DNA from: Tritrichomonas musculus
Lineage: Eukaryota; Parabasalia; Tritrichomonadida; Tritrichomonadidae
NCBI GenBank assembly: GCA_039105265.1
Contig: JAPFFF010000053.1
Coordinates: 372,001 to 436,000, forward strand
Direction of reading: 5' to 3'
Length of the DNA: 64,000 nucleotides
Within the stretch, counting starts at the first letter, position 1, and each line of letters begins with the position of its first letter. This document shows, piece after piece, positions 56,569 through 64,000 of this stretch. Below the pieces are notes generated by a model. It was not told where the DNA came from. It did no database searches and saw only the letters and a program-made list of their open reading frames with translations. The position numbers were made by a program, and so were the translations under genes.

Positions 56569-56676
56569 TTACATTATTTTTACCGATTCTCACCGCCAGC
56601 CGCAGGGTCTCGACTCGGCTACACTTCACTCAGCCTCGCTCGATGCCCGCTGGGGTATGTAGCCTCGGTAAAAATT
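56569..56676. repeat. GC-rich island with 10-bp inverted ends
   Basis: TTTTTACCGA and TCGGTAAAAA bound about 105 bases rich in G+C (CACCGCCAGCCGCAGGGTCT, CCTCGCTCGATGCCCGCTGG). Composition differs sharply from the surroundings. It could be a very short mobile element or an RNA gene; neither is recognised. Confidence 0.45.
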
Positions 56677-57080
56677 ATGAAAAAATACAAAAAGATTATT
56701 TTTTTCCTGAGAATTTCACAATTTTTGAAGTCTCCTCTCAAAAAGTTCTCAAAACGTATTCTTTGAAAATCAATGATTTTTAATTAATTATGGAGTAATA
56801 CAAAAATTATTTCATTCAGAATCAACACTACAAGAAATTTGCTATATTTTTTCCCAAATGATTTTAAAATGTGCATTCATAATACGATACTTATTGTTAG
56901 TAAAAAAGTAATTAAAGCAAATATATAAAGAAGCTTTATTATCAGGTAAAACATTCATTTTTGGTTCTAATATTGATCATGAAATGACAAAATTTAAGCT
57001 TGGTAATGATTCATCAAATTTTATGCATTACAATCACTGCTCAATAAATAGATATATATTTAAATATAATATATTAATAG
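56677..57080. other. Intergenic, nothing recognised
   Basis: AT-rich spacer upstream of tRNA-His. No gene or repeat stands out. Confidence 0.4.
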
Positions 57081-57152
57081 GGGTAAGTAGTGTAGTGGTT
57101 AGCATTATTGATTGTGGCTCAATAGATCCGTGTTCGATTCACGGCTTACCCA
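57081..57152 (+). tRNA. tRNA-His (GTG)
   Basis: Complete cloverleaf: acceptor GGGTAAG/CTTACCC (7 pairs), D arm GTGTAGTGGTTAGCAT, anticodon stem ATTGA/TCAAT around loop TTGTGGC (anticodon GTG), T arm CCGTG-TTCGATT-CACGG, and discriminator A. The base before the first pair is G, so the extra G(-1) of tRNA-His could be encoded. No intron. T-runs (57,154 and 57,162 onward) follow as polymerase III terminators. Confidence 0.96.
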
Positions 57153-57731
57153 TTTTTTACTTTTTTTTTCAAATATGCAGCCAACTGACCAAAACAAAAA
57201 AGAAAATATTTGATATACATAGTGTATACCATGTTAAAATTGAAGAAATAATTGATGACGTGAAGTTAAACAATGTAGGATTCAATTTCAGATTTTTTTT
57301 CAACAACTTCTTGATTAACATAAAAATTAAAAATAAACTAATAACAAAAGTAATTTTTTTAAATTTAATAAATTTAATATGTTTAAACAATTACCTTCCG
57401 ATATAGAGCACATGAAAGATGTGAAATTTTTGAGATATTTGGCCAAAAAAATATTTTCAAAATTTTAGAGATATAAAATTTTCAATTTAATATAGGACTT
57501 TTTATATAAATGAATATATCTTATTAAATTATTTATTTTATAAAATAAAATATCAAAATATAAAATTAATATATTATTTATTATGCTATTTTATTTTTAT
57601 TTTGCTAAAATATTTCATTTAATAAAAGAAATTAATAAAAAATTGAATGGACAGATATATATAAAATAAAATAAATTGAAATAAATTTCTATAATACCGA
57701 AAATTGAAAAGGTAATGATCATTCATTATAA
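57153..57731. other. Spacer between tRNA-His and the E2 gene
   Basis: Contains the T-run terminators of the tRNA and then AT-rich DNA. A coding-like frame through the tRNA is not real. The E2 promoter must lie at its right end, but no clear initiator can be picked. Confidence 0.4.
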
Positions 57732-58178
57732 ATGATTGCAAGAAGTGTAGTTCTACGTGAATTAAACAAATATCAAAAAGATGATAGTCTAAGTTTCTCA
57801 ATAGACACAAAAGATAATGATCTTACACATCTCAGAGTAACATTAACTCCACCTGATAATACTCCGTATGAAGATGGTATTTTCTTTTTATCAGTTACAA
57901 TACCTTCACATTATCCATCAACACCACCAAATATTGAATTTGAAACCAAAATATACCATCCAAATATAACCAAAGATGGAGAAATTTGTTTAAAAGGATT
58001 TAAAGATGATTGGAAGCCTACTTTTACATTAAAAAATGCAATTGATTTTATTTACCGTTTACTTGAAGATCCTGATTGGGAGAGTCCTCTTGAAACATCA
58101 ATTGCAGCTCAACACAAAAAAGACCCAAATGCATTCAAAAAAACTGCAGGCGAATGGACCAAAAAATATGCTATATAA
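57732..58178 (+). CDS. Ubiquitin-conjugating enzyme E2
   Basis: 148 residues, the size of a class I E2 (UBC fold only). It has the N-terminal helix (VVLRELNKYQKDD), YP-x4-P strand (HYPSTPPNIEFETKIYHPNI), the HPN motif (76-78) with its catalytic Asn, and the active-site Cys86 in GEICLKGF, followed by WKPTFTL and the C-terminal helices (DFIYRLLEDPDWESPLETSI). It takes ubiquitin, or a ubiquitin-like modifier, from an E1 and passes it to substrates with an E3. The loop after the Cys (KGFKDDW) recalls UBE2L3-like E2s and NEDD8/UBE2M-type enzymes, so the modifier is not certain. Intact gene; nothing indicates co-regulation with the tRNA-His 580 bases upstream. Confidence 0.93.
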   Translation: MIARSVVLRELNKYQKDDSLSFSIDTKDNDLTHLRVTLTPPDNTPYEDGIFFLSVTIPSHYPSTPPNIEFETKIYHPNITKDGEICLKGFKDDWKPTFTLKNAIDFIYRLLEDPDWESPLETSIAAQHKKDPNAFKKTAGEWTKKYAI

Positions 58179-58406
58179 TTCCAATCCAAAATGCCTTAAT
58201 AGGTGATACAGTTTATCTTTTTGTAAATATATTATATATATAATTTATCATTATGTATCTTTTAATTAAAATATAGCCAAAATATTTGTAAATTTCTCAT
58301 TTAAAAAAGAAATTCCACTATTAATACCTTAAAATTTATGGAAAAAAAACAATAATTGACTATTATTACAACAATTATTATCAGCATGCTTGCTGATGTC
58401 TTAAAA
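58179..58406. other. Convergent intergenic spacer
   Basis: Holds the 3' ends of the E2 and of the kinase/Sel1 genes. A short CAGCATGCTTGCTG near-palindrome lies at 58,381-58,395, a possible 3'-end structure. Confidence 0.4.
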
Positions 58407-61400
58407 TTATGTTTTAGGAAGAAGTGGTTTTGCTAAGGATTGTGGTCTTTGTCTTGATTTTGAACACATTCTTCCAAATAAAATACGATATGGCGGTTGA
58501 TACAAAATACTATCCATTTCATTAATAATTTCTTCTATTTCATCAAATAAATCTTCTTTATATGTATCATTTTGGACAGCGAAAGCGAACAAATCTTTTG
58601 GATTAGTAAATATTTTTCTTTCATTTCTCCTTGACTCTCCAAAAGACAATTTACTCGAAGATAAGCTAACCATGCCGATATCATCTCTTTTTTCGACTTT
58701 TTTAATTTTATTCATATCTGGTAAAATTATTTTTCTTGATTTCGTTCTGTTTTGCAAAATCTCGATATTTTTATCAAATAGATGGAAATCTTCATAATTG
58801 AGAATGAAAGGTTTCAAATTAGCGAAGATATTTCTAGCTTTGAAATCCAATTCAATTGAAAAAGTTTTCATCTTATTGAAAACTTTTTGAAAGTAATACT
58901 CACTTTGCTGAGTGTAGTTCTTTTTTGACAAATAATAAATTGTCAATTTAAGGTTGGTTAAGCAAATAATGAATGTTTTTGAAATCTCAAGGTATTCATC
59001 TTCTATTAACTTGTTTTTGAAGATCAATGGCGCGTCTTCATTCTTAGATGCTTGATTATAAAAATATATCGCTTTTTCAATTTCTTCATTTTGCTCATTC
59101 ATGAATCCCAGATTATAGTAAGCAAGTGCAAAACCTTGTTTTCCTGCCTCTTCGAACAAAAACTCGGCATTTCCAGTTTTTTTCGTAAACAACAAGTAAA
59201 ACAAGCCCAAATTATTTTGACTATAAGAGAACGATCCATAATGACCTTCTCTAAGGTGAATTTCAGCATTTTCCATATCGGTTTCTGGGAAGCTTGTAAT
59301 GTAGATCAATCCAAGGTAGTTAGAAGAGAGGCAATAGTAAAAATTATATCTAGAATAAATTTCCAAATTCTGATAAAATTGAGTGCATGTATTGAAATTT
59401 TCAATAGCTTTGTTTACATTGACTTTTACACCGAGTCCGTCCAAGTAAATGACACCAAGACGGAAGTAAGATTTCATTGAATTGGCACTAGCTGAAAGCT
59501 GGAAATATTTCCTTGATAATGAATAGTCTTGTTTGTCAGCTAGACCCCTCTCAAATATGTTGCCCAGACGATAGTAGGCCTTTACGTTATTGTGCCCAAT
59601 TGAGATCAAGTAATAGTCTCTCGCACGAACGTAATTCTGGCTTATTAAGTCGTTTTTATTTTGGCTTCCTTTTTCATAGAGTCTTCCCAAACGATAGAAA
59701 CCGTCAGAATTTTGAAAGCCGCATGAAATTTCGTAATACAATTTCGCTTTCAAGCAGTTCTTCTGAAATCTTGAGCCTTTTTCATAGAAGTTTCCAATAT
59801 TTACAAGGAATTGTGAATTCTCCGTTCCATACGAAAAGTAGTACTCTTTCGGGCAACTGGCATGAAGAGCCATATCTTTGTAGCACTTGTATATATCATG
59901 ATATCCGACTTCCTGAAGCTTGCTTAAATAATGTTCACATTTCTTTAGGTCTCTGTGAACACCGTGGCCGTTTTTGTAGAGAAGGCCAAGATGGTAGAGC
60001 GATTTGGGATCATTTAATTCAAGAGCTAAATTGTAATATTCTTTGGCTTTTGAGTAATTCTGTTCAACGCCGAAACCGCTTTCATTAAAGAGGCCAAGAC
60101 ACAAAAGAATGCTTGATTGCAATTCAATGTATTCATTTAAATATTTGCTTGCTTTGACGTCGTCTTTGACAACACCATAACCGTCTTTGTACATTTGGCC
60201 GAGTTTGAAGAATGCTTGAGGATTCTTCAAATCAATTGCCATTTCGTAGTACTTTTTGGCTTCTGGTAAAAGTGGCTTTGAATAGTAGAAATCGCCCAAT
60301 TTAACAAGTGCTTCTGAATTATTCAATTGGCCAGCTTTTTCATAATATTCATTAGCTTTTAATGCGTTGTATTGTCTTTCATAAATGTTGCCTAATTTAA
60401 AGAGAGCCAATGGATTGTTGTTATTAGCAGATATTGTGTAATATTCAATAGCTTTTAAACTGTCTTTTATTTCATTGTAATAAATATCACCTATTTGAAT
60501 AGGTACGTTTGAATTGTCTTCATTCACAGCTTGCATGAAGTATTCTCTAGCTTTGGCCGAATTTGGCTTGACACCTTTTCCTTCTTCATGGAGAATTCCT
60601 AACTGAAGAAGGGCTTCAATGTTCTTGTTTTTGGCTGCCATTTCATAATGCTTCCTTGCAAATGAGTAATCTTGTCTGACACCAGTTCCGTTCTCATACA
60701 AATGGCCCAATTGGAAGAGTGCTTTACTATGGCCTTTCTTAATGGAAAGTTCATAATATTCTCTCGCTTTGTCATAGAGATGCTCATGTTCATAAAGAAG
60801 GCCAATTTGATAGTGTAATTCATCAAAATCACCAGTCATTTTAAGAACAAGCAAAAGCGGAAGACGTGTAAGAATCAACATTGCTGAATGCGAATTATCA
60901 TTTCTTTTCATATAAACCAAAAGTTGAATTAATTCATAACAAAAGTTAACAATTTCGTTTGGCCTTAAATTCTCTTGAATTTTGTTGAGATAGCATTCAA
61001 CAAAATGAAGACTTTCTAGTTCATTAAAGATTGAATCTTCAATTTTGTCAAAAGTCAATTTATCACCTTTTCTATATGAAATACATGAATAATAAAGGTT
61101 CTGTATGTTTTCTGTGCATTTTGTAATTGGTGGAACACTCTTCAATTTCCTCGGCAACTCTTTCTTTTCAAACACCAAATAAATGATTTCACCGATGAAA
61201 TTTATGCATAAAGGAGATCTATTTCGATGCTCCTTCCTTTCATCTTCTTCATCATCACCAGGGAAGAAAACATAGTAAATGTAAGGAATGTTGTCATGGT
61301 CAAGATAAATTATCGAAAGGTCAATTTTGGGACGGTTTTGACAATAATCATTTATATAGTCAAATCCATGGAAAATTCGAATTAATGAAATGAGCGGATA

Positions 61401-63743
61401 AAAGTTACTGAATTGCTCAGTATCAGTAACGTGGTCTGTTAATTTTCCATTACATAAGTAGTCATAAACAAGACCTGTCACTTTTTTGCCTTCTTCTAAA
61501 AACCCGTAAAAAGTGACAAATGAATCATGACTTGCAATTTTAGTGAACTTTTCTTTATCAATTGTCTTGTTTATTCTTTTCAACATAAAGACATATTTGT
61601 TCTTAATGTGAAAAACAAGTTCATCAGTAAAAGAGTCCGTTGCTTGGAGCTCTCTTAAAACGATAAAGTCACTCTGTTTAAAAATTAGATATTGAGAATT
61701 TGAAGCATTTGACAGTGATTCAATTTGCTTATTGAAAATTGGCTCATAAAGATCTTCAAGTCTTTCTTTCAATGTTTCTGGATTCTGCTGAGAGAAGAAG
61801 ATCTCATTTAAGTTTGATCTATTAAGTATATTATTTTTTGATTGATCGAAAACGAAGAATGATTGATCCTTGAAATAACTCGAAGGACAAAAGTACCTTC
61901 TAATCATGAAGGCAACAATTGGACGAATTGTTGACTGAATGAGCTGATTATTTCTAATATCGTCTCTGTAATAATTGCAAAAATTGTCAATTTCTTCATT
62001 TATGCAGTCGTCTTCTTCCATTTTTTCAATGAGAGAGTTTTGCTCACTTGCGTTGGCCAAGCATGCTTCAATTCTATTCAAATTTCGAATCAAACTTTTG
62101 ACATTTGTGTTGTTGAATATGATGCAAATACCTTCAGAACACATGACTACATTTCCGTAGATGTGTGTTGTCTTTCCTTTTCTGTGCTTTTGGATATCGG
62201 AAATAGAAAAAGTTATGAATTTTGAATTGGAAAGATAATCAACAATCTTCGTTTCATCTTCACAATAAATCATTTTAAATTTCAAATAGATCTCTTGGAG
62301 ATCTTTGTTGTCAATTATCTGGGTCATTAAGGATTTCACCTTGGTCATATAAATTTTGGCCTTAACCGTACTTTTTTCTTCTTCATAATTAAGTGTCAGT
62401 TTTGACAGTGACACAAAAAGCCAGTAAGAAAAGTACTTATCTTTAAGCTCGAGTACTTGACTGACAACATTTGTGTAGAAAAGGTCAATTAATTCACTTA
62501 TTTTTGGCCTTTTTGACGGTTCTTCGCTTGTGCACTGAAGGATCATTTTTTGTATGTATAAATAGTCTTCCGTAAAACCGTCAAAATTCAATGATTTGAC
62601 ACTTTTTGGTACTTCTTCGGTAACAATGAAATAAAGAAGCATTCCGAACGAATAAATGTCAACTTCAGATGAGCAATTCTCTGAAATTTCGGGGGCAACA
62701 AAACCGTTTTGGTTACTTTTTGTTTTACGATGAGGAGGTAAGTAATTGTCAGTTTCGCCATTGTAGAGTAAATGGTCAACGTCAGTTAGAATAACCGTTT
62801 TGTTGGAATCAACTAAAAAGTGGTTCGGACTCAAATCTCGGCACACAAAATGATTGTCGTGGAAGTACTCAATTAACGTCATTATCTCAAAAATCATCTT
62901 TATCTTCTCTTCAATCTCCAGCTCCATCTTCTCAATTTGATCCAATGTGAGGCCATTTACGCATTCAATTGCTAAACCGTTTTTATTATCGCCGCCTAAA
63001 GTGTAGCCGTAATATTGGGGTACCAATGGGTGCTTGATGTTCATAAAATTTCTATGCTCGGAATTGAATAGTTTATTTTTTGGATCCTCTGAAAAAATTT
63101 TTAGATAAATTGCTTTTTTTGCTTCGAAATGATAGATTAGGTCAATGAGTATGCTGGCGTCGGTCGTTATATGTCTTATTGTAAAGAAGTCTTCATCCTC
63201 TAATTTGACATCATTCGATTTTGAATCGTATTCGAAAATATTAATTCGATCATATTCTTGATTGTCATCACTCAAGCTTTTTTCTATTAAAAAGGTAAAA
63301 ATACATTTAATAACGATATTCCAACTTTTTCTGGAATGTTCTTCGCTCAAAAAATTGTAGGTTTTGATCGACGATGAATATTTGGGAAAAATTAATCGAT
63401 ACGAATCTGAAAAAAGACGGGTAACGTTTTTGGATAAAATGTATATCGTCGAGTCTTTATGATTTTCAAAAAATATTTTAATAAACCATAAATCTAATAT
63501 TGATATAATAATAACAGTCTCATCAAAACAAATAATCAAGTATTCTTCGCCATCTTTGGATATTTTATCGACAATTATAATATTTGATTGATTTTCTCTT
63601 TGGTTAATCACATCAGTTTGCTGATTATCGTATGTGATTAAAAAGCACTTAAAGTTTTGCAAAATTTGATTGATATTTTCATTAATATAATTAATTTGGC
63701 GCTCATTGAAAAGATCTATAAATTCTGAAAAACTTTGTAGCAT
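58407..63743 (-). CDS. Protein kinase-like and Sel1-repeat protein
   Basis: 1,778 residues from ATG 63,741-63,743 (a TTG codon just before it is not needed). After ~185 residues of unknown fold comes a kinase domain (~189-425): AIYLK lysine, VCRDLSPNH catalytic loop with Asp303, DVD in place of DFG, and APE. The usual His-Arg-Asp is Cys-Arg-Asp, and the metal-binding Asn (308) is His. A second, much more divergent kinase-like region lies at ~695-915 (FIVLRELQATDSFTDELVFH) and lacks a recognisable catalytic loop. Residues ~965-1600 are around 17 Sel1 units (ALFQLGHLYENGTGVRQDYS-type). The family is large in trichomonads and amoebae; a scaffold with weak or no kinase activity is the likely role. 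Unbroken frame of 5.3 kb. Upstream flank is AT-rich without a clear initiator. Confidence 0.88.
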   Translation of the reverse strand: MLQSFSEFIDLFNERQINYINENINQILQNFKCFLITYDNQQTDVINQRENQSNIIIVDKISKDGEEYLIICFDETVIIISILDLWFIKIFFENHKDSTIYILSKNVTRLFSDSYRLIFPKYSSSIKTYNFLSEEHSRKSWNIVIKCIFTFLIEKSLSDDNQEYDRINIFEYDSKSNDVKLEDEDFFTIRHITTDASILIDLIYHFEAKKAIYLKIFSEDPKNKLFNSEHRNFMNIKHPLVPQYYGYTLGGDNKNGLAIECVNGLTLDQIEKMELEIEEKIKMIFEIMTLIEYFHDNHFVCRDLSPNHFLVDSNKTVILTDVDHLLYNGETDNYLPPHRKTKSNQNGFVAPEISENCSSEVDIYSFGMLLYFIVTEEVPKSVKSLNFDGFTEDYLYIQKMILQCTSEEPSKRPKISELIDLFYTNVVSQVLELKDKYFSYWLFVSLSKLTLNYEEEKSTVKAKIYMTKVKSLMTQIIDNKDLQEIYLKFKMIYCEDETKIVDYLSNSKFITFSISDIQKHRKGKTTHIYGNVVMCSEGICIIFNNTNVKSLIRNLNRIEACLANASEQNSLIEKMEEDDCINEEIDNFCNYYRDDIRNNQLIQSTIRPIVAFMIRRYFCPSSYFKDQSFFVFDQSKNNILNRSNLNEIFFSQQNPETLKERLEDLYEPIFNKQIESLSNASNSQYLIFKQSDFIVLRELQATDSFTDELVFHIKNKYVFMLKRINKTIDKEKFTKIASHDSFVTFYGFLEEGKKVTGLVYDYLCNGKLTDHVTDTEQFSNFYPLISLIRIFHGFDYINDYCQNRPKIDLSIIYLDHDNIPYIYYVFFPGDDEEDERKEHRNRSPLCINFIGEIIYLVFEKKELPRKLKSVPPITKCTENIQNLYYSCISYRKGDKLTFDKIEDSIFNELESLHFVECYLNKIQENLRPNEIVNFCYELIQLLVYMKRNDNSHSAMLILTRLPLLLVLKMTGDFDELHYQIGLLYEHEHLYDKAREYYELSIKKGHSKALFQLGHLYENGTGVRQDYSFARKHYEMAAKNKNIEALLQLGILHEEGKGVKPNSAKAREYFMQAVNEDNSNVPIQIGDIYYNEIKDSLKAIEYYTISANNNNPLALFKLGNIYERQYNALKANEYYEKAGQLNNSEALVKLGDFYYSKPLLPEAKKYYEMAIDLKNPQAFFKLGQMYKDGYGVVKDDVKASKYLNEYIELQSSILLCLGLFNESGFGVEQNYSKAKEYYNLALELNDPKSLYHLGLLYKNGHGVHRDLKKCEHYLSKLQEVGYHDIYKCYKDMALHASCPKEYYFSYGTENSQFLVNIGNFYEKGSRFQKNCLKAKLYYEISCGFQNSDGFYRLGRLYEKGSQNKNDLISQNYVRARDYYLISIGHNNVKAYYRLGNIFERGLADKQDYSLSRKYFQLSASANSMKSYFRLGVIYLDGLGVKVNVNKAIENFNTCTQFYQNLEIYSRYNFYYCLSSNYLGLIYITSFPETDMENAEIHLREGHYGSFSYSQNNLGLFYLLFTKKTGNAEFLFEEAGKQGFALAYYNLGFMNEQNEEIEKAIYFYNQASKNEDAPLIFKNKLIEDEYLEISKTFIICLTNLKLTIYYLSKKNYTQQSEYYFQKVFNKMKTFSIELDFKARNIFANLKPFILNYEDFHLFDKNIEILQNRTKSRKIILPDMNKIKKVEKRDDIGMVSLSSSKLSFGESRRNERKIFTNPKDLFAFAVQNDTYKEDLFDEIEEIINEMDSILYQPPYRILFGRMCSKSRQRPQSLAKPLLPKT

Positions 63744-64000
63744 CAAATTTGTACGTAAATCGCTTTTAATAATGAAAAAGACACGTTATTTTTTTTTGAG
63801 AATATAACTTCATCTCTTATTTCAAAAAGTTTTCAAGATATTTTTCATCTTATTTTCAAAATATAGTGGTAAAAAAATGTAAATAGTAAAAATAAAATAA
63901 TAAAATTATATTTTATAAATATTAAATAAATTATAAATATTAAAATTAATATTTTTTATGCAAAAATAATTAATTATTTGAGGAAATTTTATATGTTTGA
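63744..64000. other. Upstream flank of the kinase/Sel1 gene
   Basis: AT-rich DNA to the end of the window; probably the promoter region of the minus-strand gene. No gene seen. Confidence 0.4.

Noticed and set aside
56984-57406. 140-codon open frame on the plus strand
   Set aside because: It runs through the complete tRNA-His and its terminators and has AT-driven composition.
59052-60088. Plus-strand frames of 142 and 191 codons
   Set aside because: They lie opposite the Sel1 region of the kinase/Sel1 gene and have no domain signature.

Overview
The window reads as nuclear DNA of a parabasalid protist, most likely a trichomonad of the Tritrichomonas type. This is inference from gene content: BspA-like LRR_5 proteins, DUF3447/ankyrin proteins, a BTB/BACK plus F5/8-type-C protein, a protein kinase fused to Sel1 repeats, and Maverick/Polinton remains, all in extremely A+T-rich DNA with single-exon genes. 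No species is proven.

Layout. 1-490 is the 3' end of a BspA-like gene. 918-2210 (-) encodes a BTB/BACK-F5/8C protein. 3286-5557 (-) holds a DUF3447 ankyrin gene whose repeats are separated by regularly placed AT-rich inserts. 6928-16170 (-) is a giant cysteine-rich type I membrane protein with 42 apparently identical 129-bp units; a roughly 870-bp TTTA microsatellite sits at its 5' end and no ATG is visible. From 17 to 30 kb the DNA is a transposon graveyard: TA-flanked TIR elements (some nested), a hAT-like element with an 8-bp target duplication, an element carrying its own minisatellite, decayed DUF3447 and F5/8C genes, and long blocks made only of A and T. 30.3-34.8 kb is a broken Maverick/Polinton fossil with polymerase-like and capsid-like remnants. 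35.8-36.7 kb is a coiled-coil pseudogene, followed by a 904-bp TIR element with a clear 8-bp duplication. 37,860-45,994 is a second Polinton-type fossil, a near-perfect inverted repeat with arms of about 2.4 kb. 46-50.4 kb holds a Myb-like fragment ending in poly-A, a broken BspA-like gene and a decayed membrane-protein gene.

The right third is more ordinary host DNA: a divergent VPS4-like AAA protein (51.7 kb), a tRNA-Lys remnant cut in the T arm, another copy of the TIR element seen at 17 kb, an intact tRNA-His(GTG), a ubiquitin-conjugating enzyme, and a 1,778-residue kinase/Sel1 protein (-).

The genes do not form a pathway. Shared themes are surface and scaffold repeat families (LRR, ankyrin, Sel1, Cys-rich repeats) and heavy element load. 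The points most worth following are the interrupted ankyrin tail, the homogeneous repeat array next to the microsatellite, the giant palindrome, and the VPS4 paralogue that has lost its ATPase residues.
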